Assembly: GCA_963833235.1 (NCBI GenBank)
Contig: CAWHXG010000001.1
Coordinates: forward strand, 186,001-250,000
Origin: CAWHXG01 sp963833235
GTDB lineage: Bacteria > Pseudomonadota > Alphaproteobacteria > Rhodobacterales > Rhodobacteraceae
Direction: 5' to 3'
Length of the DNA stretch: 64,000 bases
How positions within the stretch are numbered: the first letter of the stretch is position 1; each line of letters opens with the position of its first letter. The notes beneath the pieces were generated by a model. The model saw nothing but the letters and a program-made list of their open reading frames with translations. It was not told the origin of the DNA and made no database searches. Shown here piece by piece: positions 1 to 9,519 of the stretch. The position numbers and the translations under genes are program-made.

Positions 1-771
1 GGCGTACCGGCCGGGGCCAGCCCGCTGACCGATGCCCATGGCGTGCCGGTGGCGCAGGGCATGAAATGCGGCGCCTTCGCCGAGAAGGTCGTGGTCGAGG
101 CCCGGCAGACAGCACCTCTCGACGCCGATATCGGCGCCGCGGCGGCAAGCCTTCTGGCCTGCGGGGTCATCACCGGGATCGGGGCCGCGGTGAACACCGT
201 GCAGGTGCGCCCCGGGCAGACCGTGGTGGTGATCGGCGCGGGCGGGGTGGGGCTGAACGTGATCCAGGGGGCGCGGCTGGCCGGGGCCGCCCGGATCGTC
301 GCGGTCGACATGAACCCCGGCAAGCTCAAAGGCGCGATGGTATTCGGCGCCACCGATACGGTGCTCGCCAGCCTGCCCCAGCCCTGGGCCGATGCCGCCA
401 AGGCCATGGGACGGGGGGCGGATTGCGTCTTTGTCGCCACAGGCGCCCTCGCCGCCTACCAGGCCGCGCCGCGCTATCTCGGCCCCGGTGGCAAGCTCGT
501 GATCGTCGGCATGCCGCATTTGGGGCAGCGGGCGGAATACGAGCCGGTGATGATCGCCGCGCTGGCACAGGGCTTTCAGGGCTCGCTGATGGGCGACACG
601 GTGCTGACCCGCGATATTCCCTGGCTGGTCGACCTCTACCGCCAGGGCCGGCTGAAGCTCGATGAATTGGTCTCGCGCACCTGGAGCCTTGACAAGATCA
701 ACGAGGCGATGGCCGACACAAAGGCCGGCGGCGCGCGGCGCAACGTGATCCTCTTCGGAGGCACCGGGTGA
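1..771 (+). CDS. Zinc-type alcohol dehydrogenase family protein, 5' end missing
   Basis: The frame is already open at base 1, so the start lies outside the window and only the C-terminal 256 codons are present. The visible part is the NAD(P)-binding half of a medium-chain (MDR) alcohol dehydrogenase: a glycine-rich GAGGVG motif followed by an Asp (AVDMNP) that suits NAD preference, and the family's usual C-terminal end. The catalytic zinc-ligand region is upstream and cannot be checked. It overlaps the next gene by four bases (GTGA), so the two are translationally coupled and probably act on related polyol or sugar-acid substrates. The substrate cannot be read from the sequence. Confidence 0.85.
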   Translation, partial: GVPAGASPLTDAHGVPVAQGMKCGAFAEKVVVEARQTAPLDADIGAAAASLLACGVITGIGAAVNTVQVRPGQTVVVIGAGGVGLNVIQGARLAGAARIVAVDMNPGKLKGAMVFGATDTVLASLPQPWADAAKAMGRGADCVFVATGALAAYQAAPRYLGPGGKLVIVGMPHLGQRAEYEPVMIAALAQGFQGSLMGDTVLTRDIPWLVDLYRQGRLKLDELVSRTWSLDKINEAMADTKAGGARRNVILFGGTG

Positions 772-1997
772 AGCTGCGCGATCTGGAGATCTTCGTCGTC
801 GCCCCGCCGGCGCCGGGCTGGGGCGGGCGATACTGGATCATCGTGCGGCTTACCACGGCCTGCGGCATCGCCGGGTACGGCGAGTGCTACGCCACCGCCG
901 TGGGGCCGGAGGCGATGCGCGCGGTGATCACGGACGTCTTCTCCCGGCATATGGAGGGGACCAGCCCCGAGGAGGTGGAGCTGATGTTCCGCCGGGCCTA
1001 TGCCAGCGGTTTCACCGGGCGGCCCGACCCGACCGTGATGGGCGCCTTTTCGGGGCTGGAGATTGCCTGCTGGGACATTCTGGGCAAGGCGCGCGACAGG
1101 CCGGTCTGGGCGCTGCTGGGCGGGCGGATCAACGAACGGCTGCGCAGCTACACCTACCTCTATCCCCGCCCCGATCAGGACCAGGCGGCGTTCTGGAACG
1201 ACGCCGACGCTGCAGCGGAATGTGCGGCGGCCCGGGCGGCGGAAGGCTTCACGGCGGTGAAGTTCGACCCCGCGGGCCCCTACACGATCCGTGGGGGGCA
1301 CCAGCCCGCCCTGCGCGACACGGCCCGGTCCGTTCGGTTCTGCGCGGCGATCCGCCAGGCCGTGGGCGACAGGGCCGATCTGCTCTTCGGCACCCACGGG
1401 CAATTCACCGCCAGCGGCGCGATCCGCCTCGGCCGCGCGCTGGAGCCCTACGACCCGCTCTGGTTCGAGGAGCCGGTGCCGCCCGACGATCCGCTCGCGA
1501 TGGCCGAGGTCGCGCGCGCGGTCCGCATTCCCGTGGCCACCGGCGAGCGGTTGACCTGCCGGGCAGAGTTCGCGGCAATCCTTCGCGCCGGTGCTGCCCG
1601 CATCGTGCAACCGGCGACGGGGCGCTGCGGCGGGATCTGGGAGGGGCGCAAGATCGCCGTGCTGGCCGAAGCCTTCGGCGCCGAGGTTGCCCCGCATCTC
1701 TACGCGGGGCCTGTCGAATGGGCGGCCAACGTGGCGCTGGCGGCAACGATCCCGAACCTGTGCATGGTGGAGACCATCGAGACGGGCGGCGCCTTTCACC
1801 GTGCGCTCATCGGCGACACGATCAGATGGGAGGGCGGCTATCTGATCCCGCCAGAAGGGCCGGGGCTCGGCATCGCGTTCGACGAGGCCCTCGCCCGCGC
1901 GCATCCCTTCACCGGCACGCGCCTGCATCTGGAAATGCAGGAAGCCCCCTGCGACTACGCGGCGGAGAACCGGTTCCTTGGCGGCGCGGCGGACTGA
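768..1997 (+). CDS. Mandelate racemase/muconate lactonizing enzyme family protein (sugar-acid dehydratase type)
   Basis: This is a 409-residue enolase-superfamily protein, the usual length. The N-terminal capping domain is followed by the barrel, with a lysine strand (VKFDP), the EEP metal ligand, a GERL strand and a late histidine (PHLYAG) that matches the general acid/base of galactonate- and mannonate-dehydratase relatives. The strand that normally supplies the first Mg ligand reads LFGTHGQ; where related dehydratases have Asp (VDFHG) it has Gly. The GTG start overlaps the dehydrogenase stop. A sugar-acid dehydratase acting with the upstream dehydrogenase is the likely role. The substrate is unknown. 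Confidence 0.85.
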   Translation: MKLRDLEIFVVAPPAPGWGGRYWIIVRLTTACGIAGYGECYATAVGPEAMRAVITDVFSRHMEGTSPEEVELMFRRAYASGFTGRPDPTVMGAFSGLEIACWDILGKARDRPVWALLGGRINERLRSYTYLYPRPDQDQAAFWNDADAAAECAAARAAEGFTAVKFDPAGPYTIRGGHQPALRDTARSVRFCAAIRQAVGDRADLLFGTHGQFTASGAIRLGRALEPYDPLWFEEPVPPDDPLAMAEVARAVRIPVATGERLTCRAEFAAILRAGAARIVQPATGRCGGIWEGRKIAVLAEAFGAEVAPHLYAGPVEWAANVALAATIPNLCMVETIETGGAFHRALIGDTIRWEGGYLIPPEGPGLGIAFDEALARAHPFTGTRLHLEMQEAPCDYAAENRFLGGAAD

Positions 1998-2002
1998 CGC
2001 GA

Positions 2003-2653
2003 CTATTCTATTGCTTCGCCCTCACCCTCCGGCGTCACATCGAGGACGACGGCACGCATGGTGATCTCCACCGGCCCCTTGCAGTCAGACATGCAGGGCG
2101 CCTGCGAGAATTGCGGCACTTCGGCTTCGTCGCGGTCGTCCATCCGGAAGCTCCCCTGGTTGGGAAGCTCGACATTGGCGAGGTTCTCGTCGCTCAGCAC
2201 GAAGTCCTCGTCCGTCACGATGTCGTTCATGTAGAGGATATAGGCGGTGGTCGCGTAGACCTCGTCGGGCGTCAGCGATTGCGAAGCGCCGAAGGGCATT
2301 GCGCGGTAGGTATAGTCGAAGACCGTCGAGAGATAGGGCCAGAATGAGCCGACCGTCTTCACCGGTCTGTCGCGCGTCAGGCTACCTTGGCCGCCCGCGA
2401 GCACCGGCCACCTGTCCACCCCTTCGGCGAAATCACCGTGGCACGAAGCGCAATAGTCAGTGAACACCTCTTCGCCCTTTGCCACGCTGCCGCGCCCCGG
2501 CGGCAGGCCGATGCCGTCGGGCCGCACGTCGATGTCCCATGCCGCGATCTCGGCCGGAAGCGCCGCGCGCCCGAGCCCTAGGGGCTCCGCCACCGCCGGG
2601 AGGCCTGCGCAGAGAAACGCCGCAAGACAGGCCGCGTCAGGAAACTTCGACAT
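2003..2653 (-). CDS. soxD: SoxD-like c-type cytochrome, sulfur oxidation
   Basis: This 216-residue exported cytochrome c has an N-terminal signal peptide ending near AVAEP and one heme site (CASCH) in the region KGEEVFTDYCASCHGD. SoxD pairs with the molybdoprotein SoxC as the sulfane dehydrogenase that oxidises SoxY-bound sulfane sulfur in the periplasm. Paracoccus SoxD is longer and diheme, so this is a shorter one-heme version. The ATG at 2653 is preceded by GGGAGG, and a longer reading from 2677 is not needed. It is last in the minus-strand sox operon and overlaps the 3' end of soxC. Unlike soxC and soxB its frame is intact. Confidence 0.85.
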   Translation of the reverse strand: MSKFPDAACLAAFLCAGLPAVAEPLGLGRAALPAEIAAWDIDVRPDGIGLPPGRGSVAKGEEVFTDYCASCHGDFAEGVDRWPVLAGGQGSLTRDRPVKTVGSFWPYLSTVFDYTYRAMPFGASQSLTPDEVYATTAYILYMNDIVTDEDFVLSDENLANVELPNQGSFRMDDRDEAEVPQFSQAPCMSDCKGPVEITMRAVVLDVTPEGEGEAIE

Positions 2654-3918
2654 TCTCGGCCTCCCCGGTTCATCCACGTGCCCAGGTCTGGATGCCGTTG
2701 TTGTGGTAGATCTGAGTTCTCGCCACGTACGGCGCGCAGCGCGTCCTTGGTGGGCTGGACGTAGCCGGTGCTGTCATGGGCCCGGCTCTGCAGCAGCAGC
2801 GGCTGGCCGTCCCAGTCGAATTCGTAGTAGAAACGGTGCATCGACTTGTCGCAGCGAGGGGCCGGACATGCGCGCCTCGGTGCCAGTTCGCGCCGCCGTC
2901 GAGACGTCACATCCACACGCGGGATCGTTCCGCGCCCGGACCAGGCGATGCCGGTCAGCACGGTCGGCCCGGGCCCGTGGGTCAACGGCGCCTGCGGGCT
3001 GGGATTGGTGATGACCGATTTCGCGTCCATCACCCAGGTGAAGCGGCGCGCCTGACCGTCGGCCAGAAGGTCGGTGTATTTCGAGGTCTCCTCCCGGTGG
3101 TGCCAGGGCTGGTCGCCGACCTCGATCCGGCGAAGCCACTTGACCCACATGTTGCCTTCCCAGCCGGGCACGACCAGCCGCACCGGATAGCCCTGTTCGG
3201 GGCGCAGCGCCTCGCCGTTCATCTTGAAGGCGACCAGGCAGTCGTCGAGCGCCTTCTCCATCGGGATGGAGCGGGTCATCGCCGACGCGTCGGCGCCCTC
3301 GGCCAGCATCCATTTGCCCGCCGTCTGCACGCCGGCCTCGTTCAGCAGAGTCGCGCAGCGTCACGCCGGTATACATGACGTTGTGGATCATGCCGTGGGT
3401 GAACTGGCAGCCGTTGAGCTGCGCGCCGCGCCATTCCATGCCGGAATTGGCCGCGCATTCGAGGAAGTAGACGTGGTTCTCCCGCGGGAAGCGCATCAGG
3501 TCCTCCATCGTGAAGACCAGCGGGCGGTCCACCAGGCCGTTGATCATCAGGCGGTGCTGCGCCGGATCGACCTCGGCGATGCCGGCATGGTGCCGCTCGA
3601 AGCACAGGCCGTTCGGGCGTGATGATCCCGTCCAGCTCGTGCAGCGGCGTGAAGTTGACCGAACGACACCGGATCGGCCGTCAGCCACGGGACGTTGCGG
3701 CGCACCACGTGCGCCTCGATAGGGCGACGGCATCCCGTAGGGCCGCGCGTCCACGCCGTCGCCGAGGCTGCCGCGTCCAGGGCTGCACCTCGGTGATGGC
3801 AGGTTCGGGCGTGCCGGCGCGGGCGCCGAGCGCTGTGCCGGCAAGTGCGCCTCCGGCGGCCAGCCCCGTGCGCAGGAGGGCGCGGCGGGTGGGGTCGAAG
3901 CCTGTCGTTGCCGGTCAT
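2637..3918 (-). pseudogene. soxC: Sulfane dehydrogenase subunit SoxC, multiply frameshifted
   Basis: Pieces of SoxC, the molybdopterin subunit of periplasmic sulfane dehydrogenase, occur in the right order but in changing frames. They are a start-proximal Tat-like segment (RRALLR), EAHVVRRNVPWLTADP, NGLCFERHH, the Moco region FLECAANSGMEWRGAQ, EGADASAMTR, WVKWLRRIEVGDQPW, HEFDWDG-like and TGYVQPTKDALRAVRG. At least five one-base indels interrupt it, one near 3346 (an extra base inside VTLRDLLNE). As written one frame stops at 2670; the family-like ending ENVEVS would stop at 2637 and overlap soxD. The total length (about 426 codons) is normal. The peptide stays conserved between indels, so assembly error is as likely as real decay. 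Confidence 0.75.
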
Positions 3919-3947
3919 GCTGTATCCTTTCGATCGGCGCCGCACGG

Positions 3948-5644
3948 TCAGGCCCCGGTGACGCCTGCACGGAGGTGTTGGGCGCCACGGACACGGTGCC
4001 TTGCGCCGCACATGTAGCTCTCCACGCACGTCCCAGATCGGCGGGCCATCGGTGCCTTCCGTTCACGCTGGCCCATCCGGCGACGGTGTAGGTTCGCGCG
4101 GCGTCGATGGCGTCGCCCGGTCGAAAGCAGGGTCATTTCGGTGATGCGGCTGCCCTGCGGCTGGCCGATATCGATGCGGTAGCCCATGCCGCCGACCCGG
4201 ACCATGTCGCCGCCCTGCTGATAATAGGGATCGGGGTTGAAGAGGTTGTCGGCGACGTCCTCCAGGATCGTGTGCAGCATCTCGCCCGTCATCTCGGTGC
4301 GGTAGGCCTCCGGGTAGGACATGGCCGTCGCGTTGAGGATATCCTCGCGGGTGATGTCCTGTCCCGGCAGGACGGTCGGGCCCCAGCGGAAGCCGGGCGA
4401 CAGCGCGATATCGGCTTCGCGCTCCTCGAGCAGGGCCTGGCAGATCAGATCGTCCCAGGTGCCGTTGAAGTTGCCGCGCCGGTAGAGCAAGCAGTCCGTC
4501 CGGCCGATGACCTCGCGTCAGCGCGTCCGATATGCGGCGCGCGTTCGGCCTCGATCAGCGCGGCCATCTCGGGGTCGGGGGCGATCACGTCGGAGAAGAC
4601 CGGGATCAGCTTGTGGGCGATGCCCTGCACCCCGCCGTCGCGCACGTCGAGATCGATGCGGCTGAGGAACTTGCCGTTCGATCCGGAGGCGATGAGGTGG
4701 GTCCGACCGACGAGCACCGGCTCGGGCAGTGCATCGTGGGTGTGGCCGGTCAGGATGACGTCGATGCCCGGGCACCCGCCGGCCAGCTTCCGGTCCACGT
4801 CGAAGCCGTTGTGGCGAGCAGGATCACCGCCTCCGCCCCGGCGTCGCGCACCTCCTCGACCAGCTCCGCCATGCGCTCCTCCCGCACGCCGAAACTCAGA
4901 TCGGGAAACATCCACGACGGGTTGGCGATCGGCAGGTAGGGAAAGGCCTGGCCGATCACGGCGACCTGCACGCCGCCACGCTCGAACATCCGGTAGGGCT
5001 CGAAGGCCGGCTCGTCCCATTCGGCATCGAAGATGTTGGCGCCGAGCAGTGGAAAAGGCAGATCGTTCTCGACGATCTCGGTGACCCGGTCGATGCCGAG
5101 GGTGAACTCCCAATGGGCGGTCATCGCATCCGGCGCGAGCGCGTTCATGACGTTGACCATGTCCTGCCCGGCGGTCTTCAGCGCGGTGTAGCTGCCCTGC
5201 CAGGTATCGCCGCCGTCGAGCAGCAGCGCATCCGGGCGGTCGGCGCGGATGGCCTTGACCAGCGTCGCAACCCGGTCGAGCCCGCCCATCCGGCCATAGG
5301 CATGGGCGAGCGAGGTGAAATCAGTGTAGGTCAGGGCGTGGGCCATCGCCGAGCCAGTGGGAATGTCGTACTGCCCCAGAAAGCTCCTGACCCGTCAGAT
5401 GCGGCACCAGTCCCGCGGCCGCTCCCACGCCTATGTTGACCTCGGGCTCGCGAAACCGGATCGGGCGCAGCTGGGCGTGCATATCGGTGATGTGGATCAG
5501 TGTGACGTTGCCGGTCGTGTCGAATTCCAGCAGCTGGTCCTGGGTCAGCGCCTGCTGCGCCATCAGTCGCGACCAGTTGCCGGAGCCGCCCCAGATCGCC
5601 GCGGCGCCGAGGCCCGCCTGGACGAAATGCCGGCGCGAGATCAT
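3948..5644 (-). pseudogene. soxB: SoxB thiol sulfate hydrolase, multiply frameshifted
   Basis: SoxB releases sulfate from SoxY-cysteine S-sulfonate in the periplasm. The ATG at 5644 begins MISRRHFVQAG, a Tat-type signal. Following blocks match SoxB in order: HITDMHAQLRPI, YGRMGGLDRVATL, LLDGGDTWQGSYT, HWEFTLG, FDAEWDEP, HNGFDVDRKLAGG, ILTGHTHDALPEP, RRGNFNGTWDDLIC, NPDPYYQQGGDM and AGWASVN. They lie in different frames. Indels can be placed near 5383 (extra base), 4813 (missing base), about 4514 and 4528, about 4118 and about 4059. The span equals 565 codons, as expected for SoxB. The di-manganese metallophosphatase motifs and the GGDTWQ segment are all retained. Confidence 0.8.
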
Positions 5645-5742
5645 CGGCGCCGCCGGGCGGTCTGTGCCTTTCGGCCGGGAACGTTCGTGCGCAAGCCGCT
5701 CATCGCCCGGCGCCGTGCAGGACCCGAGCCCCACCGCGCGCC

Positions 5743-6613
5743 TCAGTTCCGGACCGAAGGCGCCTCGACCGAAAGGCCATTGCCGCGCGATGCCACGTAA
5801 AGCTCCAGCGCGACGAACTCCGGCGATCCGGGGCTGAACGTCTCGGCCCGCGTATCGCGGATGCAGCCCTTGAAGCGGTCATGGGCCGAGTTCAGCTTGG
5901 CGTTCTTCAGCCGGTAGACCGGAAAGCCGTTGATCTGCCCCTGGCTGAGGTGATCGGCGCGGATCATGTTGCCATAATTGTCCTCGTGGCAGTTCGAACA
6001 GGCCAGCTCCAGCTGGCCGTAGCGGGTGTAGTAGATCTCCTTGCCCTGTTCCCACGTTTCGGCGGCCGGGCCATCGATCGCCACGTTCACCGGCATCCCG
6101 CGGGACGGCACGGAGATCAAGCGCGGTCATGTTGACCATGTCTCCGCTGGTATAGCCCCAGGGCTCCGCCTGCATGCTCTCTTCGCGGCAGTCGTTGACC
6201 TGCATCTCCAGCGTCCGCACTTCGCCCGCGGCCTCGTTGTACTTGGGATAGGCAGCGCGCACGCCCTCCATGCTGGCCATCGGATCGTCGTGGCACGAGG
6301 CGCAGGACTTGCCGGCCGCGCCGTCGACCTCCTCCCAGCTGTCGAGCGCCTGGTCGACGAAGATCATCCCGGGATTGTCGAAGTCATCCATCTGCAGTGG
6401 CTGGGTCTCGTCGTTGCGGTACACCCAGCCCGAGGAATAGATCGTCTTCATCGGGACGTGGTCGGGCGCCTCGGTCCGCACGACCATCTCGATCTCGCCG
6501 TTCACGACGAGCTCGGCGTCCTCGTTGGCCAGGCCAGCTTGTGGCGCGGCCAGCGAAAGCGCCATCGTCAGGGCCACGGCACCGGCCGTGCCACGCATCA
6601 ACATCGTCGGCAT
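5743..6613 (-). pseudogene. soxA: SoxA c-type cytochrome, one frameshift
   Basis: SoxA is the catalytic subunit of the SoxAX cytochrome that loads thiosulfate onto SoxY. The ATG at 6613 follows GGAGG and starts a signal peptide ending near GLANEDAE. The first heme site is CASCH and the second, CSNCH, lies with the conserved RADHLSQGQINGFP block, the conserved Cys of GCIRDTRAE and the tail YVASRGNG. An extra base near 6120 (GCGCTTGAT for GCGCTGATC) moves the frame between MTAL and the RGMPVNVA block. Removing it gives exactly 289 residues plus stop, the normal SoxA length. It lies between soxZ and soxB. Confidence 0.85.
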
Positions 6614-6656
6614 CAGTTGCCTCCTCCCCGGGAAATCCTGCCGCGTCGGGTTGTGA

Positions 6657-6987
6657 TCACCCGATCGCGATCGTCTTTGTCTCTTCGTAGACAGAGCCGT
6701 CGTCGTCGTACCAGGTGAACACGAAATCTCCGGCTTCCGGCACGGTGGCCTCGAACTCGAAGATACGGGTTGGTCGAGATCGACGGTTCCATCTTCACGT
6801 CGATCACGTTCTCGCCGTTGAAGTCGCAGGTGAAGCGGTTGATGATCGACCGGGGGATCGTGTTCCCCTCCTTGTCCTTGCGCTGCCCCGATTCCATCTG
6901 GTGGCAAATCAGGGTCTTGATGATGATGGTCTCGCCGGCCGCAGCCGAGCTCGGGACCTTCACGCGGGGTGTCACGTTCTCAGCCAT
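6657..6987 (-). pseudogene. soxZ: SoxZ thiosulfate-carrier partner, one frameshift
   Basis: SoxZ forms the SoxYZ carrier that holds sulfur intermediates during thiosulfate oxidation. The protein starts MAENVTPRVKVP and contains KTLICHQMESGQRKD and INRFTCDFNG, both typical of the family. After STNPY one extra base (near 6762) shifts the frame. In the corrected frame it continues FEFEATVPEAG and FTWYDDDGSVYEET to a stop at 6657, giving the usual 109 residues. It has no signal peptide, as expected, because SoxZ is exported together with SoxY. Confidence 0.85.
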
Positions 6988-7019
6988 TGTCGTTCCTCCG
7001 GGTCAGGGGTGCGGTCGGC

Positions 7020-7444
7020 TCAGCCGCCGCAGCCACCGATGGTGACCTTCACGATGTTCGAGGCCTGCACGAAGCTGCCATCCGCCATTTTCGCCACGGC
7101 GAGGACATCTTGGGTCTCTGCGAGCCTGATGCGGGTCGAGGCTTCCTGCGCGGCGGCCAGCGGGCCGAACGTGAAGGTCGCGACGGCCGGGGTTCGGGAT
7201 TGCCGGCGGCGAAGATGGCGATGGCGGCCGCACCGGGCGCCGAGACCGAAACGGGCACGGTGTTGCCGTTCTCGGCGATCTCGGGCGTGGTCAGGTCGAT
7301 CCCGCCTTCGCCGGGCGTGACGCCGCCGGTGAACTCCATGATCGCGTCTTCGGCGAGGGTCATGGCTGAGAGGCGGGCCGGCAGGGCGCCGGCGGCCAGC
7401 GCGGCAGAGCCGAGCGCGAGTGCGGTGCGTCTGGTGAAGTGCAT
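7020..7444 (-). pseudogene. soxY: SoxY sulfur carrier protein, one frameshift
   Basis: SoxY carries the covalently bound sulfur chain on a C-terminal GGCGG cysteine. The ATG at 7444 has an AGGAG ribosome site and begins with a twin-arginine-like leader (FTRRTALALGS). The reading is correct through APGAAAIAIFAAGNPEP. Near 7187-7192 a C/G run has the wrong length and the frame is lost. In the neighbouring frame the sequence resumes AVATFTFGP, KMADGSFVQASN and VTIGGCGG to a stop at 7020, so the carrier motif is encoded but out of frame. Length after correction is about 140 residues, as in the family. Confidence 0.85.
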
Positions 7445-7486
7445 CGAGGCTCTCCTTTCGGGTCGGGGCCGGGCCGGTGAGCGGCC

Positions 7487-7981
7487 TCAGCTCTCCTTGA
7501 GTGTCAGCAGATAGGCGACGACGTCTTCGATGTCCTGCGCCGACAGAAGCGGCGAAAGCTCACCCTGGGCGGCGTCGCCGGTATATTCGTCGCCGGGCCG
7601 GGTATAGCCCGTCGTGCGGTAGAACGAGGGCATGATCGTGCCGTCGAACATCATCTTGGCGTTCACGAGGATGCCGCGCAGGTCGGCTTCGGTCCAGCGG
7701 TCGCCCGTCCCGTCGAGCATCGGGCCGATCTCACCGTGCCATGGGACCTCGGACAGGTCCGTGGCGGCATGGCAGGCGACGCAGTTGCCCTCGCCTTTGT
7801 CGCCCACGATCAGGCGGCCGGCGGCGGCATCGCCCGGCTGAGCCGTCAGCGGCTCCGCCACGGCGCCGTATTCGTCGAAGCTGACGGCGCTCGGCGCCAC
7901 GTCGGCGGCGAAGGCCATGCCGGAAAACGCAAACCCGGCTCCCAGCAGGATCGACAGCATCGGCGCGATCGCAGGTCTCAT
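7487..7981 (-). CDS. soxX: SoxX c-type cytochrome
   Basis: This is a 164-residue exported monoheme cytochrome c. The signal peptide ends near MAFAADVAP, the heme site CVACH lies in the segment GEGNCVACHAA, and a distal Met candidate lies in GTIMPSFY, with the C-terminal LSAQDIEDVVAYLLTL helix typical of SoxX. SoxX accepts electrons in the SoxAX complex that couples thiosulfate to SoxYZ. The ATG at 7981 follows GGGAGGA; the longer open frame upstream lacks a ribosome site. It is intact and sits upstream of soxY, the standard order. Confidence 0.9.
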   Translation of the reverse strand: MRPAIAPMLSILLGAGFAFSGMAFAADVAPSAVSFDEYGAVAEPLTAQPGDAAAGRLIVGDKGEGNCVACHAATDLSEVPWHGEIGPMLDGTGDRWTEADLRGILVNAKMMFDGTIMPSFYRTTGYTRPGDEYTGDAAQGELSPLLSAQDIEDVVAYLLTLKES

Positions 7982-8112
7982 GGCATCGGTCCTCCCAGAC
8001 GGCACTCGTTCGCCGACGGTAGACGCCCGGAGGGGTATCGGGCAATGTGGAATTGCCCAGGCCATCGCAGAAAAGTCAAGGCATTCGATGCCGCGCCGCA
8101 GCACGCACGGTA

Positions 8113-8697
8113 TCACTTTGCGGTTTCAGCGGCCTGCTGCTCGGCAAACTTGCGGGCGTGGTACTTCTGAAAGTGCTCCTCGCCCTCATAGCCTTTCTCC
8201 TGCACCCAGGTCAGCAAGTTGCGGGTGGTGTGTGTGCCGAAGGCGCCCGGCATCGTGACCACGGCGGCATCGGAGCCTCTGACCTCCCCCACCTCCTCGG
8301 GAAAGAACATCATCGTCGGCGTGAAGACGACGCCCCAGCGTTTCGCCATCTCCTTCTCGGCCAGCGCGGTGCCGTCGAAATCGGTCACCTCCTCGTCGCC
8401 GAAAAGGTTCATCTGCACGACGAAAAAATCCTCGTTCAGCATCTCGGCGATCTCCGGCTGGGGAAACACCTCCTCGTGCATCTTGGTGCAGTAGATGCAG
8501 CCGCGCTGCTCGAAGATCACCAGCAGGCGCTTGCCCTCGGCCTGCGCCTCCGCGAGGTCTTCGGTCATGTCCTTGAAGGTGACGTGCATCCAGTCGGCCT
8601 TGTGCAGACCGTCGGCGCCGATCTCGACAGCCGGAGCGGGCGCAGCAAGGGCAACGGCCGAGAGGGCCAGGGCGGCGATCAGGGAAACGGGTCGCAT
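8113..8697 (-). CDS. soxW: SoxW-like periplasmic thioredoxin
   Basis: This 194-residue protein has a signal peptide (ALAAPAPAVE) and a thioredoxin-like fold with a CIYC redox site in the segment FEQRGCIYCTKMHEE, followed by a cis-Pro segment (FTPTMMFF). SoxW is the periplasmic thioredoxin kept reduced by SoxV. The position immediately after soxV and before soxX is the conserved order. Start ATG 8697 has AAAGGA upstream. The frame is intact. Confidence 0.85.
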   Translation of the reverse strand: MRPVSLIAALALSAVALAAPAPAVEIGADGLHKADWMHVTFKDMTEDLAEAQAEGKRLLVIFEQRGCIYCTKMHEEVFPQPEIAEMLNEDFFVVQMNLFGDEEVTDFDGTALAEKEMAKRWGVVFTPTMMFFPEEVGEVRGSDAAVVTMPGAFGTHTTRNLLTWVQEKGYEGEEHFQKYHARKFAEQQAAETAK

Positions 8698-8711
8698 GGC
8701 GTACAGTCCTT

Positions 8712-9452
8712 TCAGCCCAGCGTGACGAAACCGGGAAAGACGCGGATCATGGCATCCGCGATGTAGACGAGGGAATTGGTGGCGATGAGGATCGCGAAGA
8801 CGACAAGCATCGCCCCCATCGCCTTTTCCACATGGCCCAGATGGCGGCGATGCCGCTGCAGGAACCGCAGGAACGGCGCGGCGAAGGCGGCGGCCAGCAC
8901 GAACGGCAGGGTCATGCCGAGGCCGTAGGTCAGCAGCAGAAGCGCCCCGCGGGTCGGATCGCCCATGCCCGAGGCGACCATCAGAACGGCGGCGAGCGCG
9001 GGGCCGACGCACGGCGTCCAGCCGAAGCCGAAGGCGAGGCCCATGACGTAGTTGCCAAGTATGCCGGAAGGCGTGGTCGCGGCCTCAATACGCGCCTCGC
9101 GGTAAAGCAGCGGAATGCGCACCCAGCCGAGGAAATGCAGCCCGAAGATCAGCAGGATCGCGGCGGCCAGATAGCTCAGCTCGGTCTGCCACTGCCGGAA
9201 GGCGGCCCCGAGGAACGTCGCCCCGAGGCCGAGCAGCACGAAGATCGTGGTGACGCCGAGCGCGAAGAAGATCGCGCCCACCACCAGCCGGCGCTGCAGG
9301 GCCGGCGACACCCCGGAATCGGCGCGCAGCTCCTGCATGGAGATGCCGGCCATGTAGCACAGATAGAAGGGCACGATCGGCAGGATGCAGGGCGACAGGA
9401 ACGAGAGCAGCCCCGCCAGCGCCGCGCCCCCGAAGGAGATATCGAGCAGCAT
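8712..9452 (-). CDS. soxV: SoxV, CcdA-type membrane thiol-disulfide transporter
   Basis: This 246-residue membrane protein of the CcdA/DsbD family has about six hydrophobic helices. Its redox cysteines lie in LSFLSPCILPIVPFY and WTPCVGPAL. It carries electrons from cytoplasmic thioredoxin to SoxW for maintenance of Sox proteins. The ATG at 9452 follows GGGAGGG; upstream in-frame codons belong to the divergent promoter region. It is the first gene of the minus-strand sox operon, 14 bases before soxW. Confidence 0.9.
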   Translation of the reverse strand: MLLDISFGGAALAGLLSFLSPCILPIVPFYLCYMAGISMQELRADSGVSPALQRRLVVGAIFFALGVTTIFVLLGLGATFLGAAFRQWQTELSYLAAAILLIFGLHFLGWVRIPLLYREARIEAATTPSGILGNYVMGLAFGFGWTPCVGPALAAVLMVASGMGDPTRGALLLLTYGLGMTLPFVLAAAFAAPFLRFLQRHRRHLGHVEKAMGAMLVVFAILIATNSLVYIADAMIRVFPGFVTLG

Positions 9453-9519
9453 GACAGCACCCTCCCTTGATCCGCCCGTCACCGGCAGCTTACAGTTTCG
9501 TGTCGGAAAGGAAACTTCC
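9453..9519. promoter_or_regulatory. Divergent promoter region between soxV and soxS
   Basis: This 67-base gap separates the minus-strand sox operon from soxS on the plus strand and must hold both start signals. In Paracoccus this interval is controlled by the repressor SoxR, encoded beside soxS, but no soxR gene is present in the window. No clear palindromic operator could be picked by eye. Confidence 0.5.

Noticed and set aside
636..1928. 430-codon minus-strand frame opposite the enolase-superfamily gene
   Set aside because: It is a GC shadow without motifs; the plus-strand gene is intact and coupled to its neighbour.
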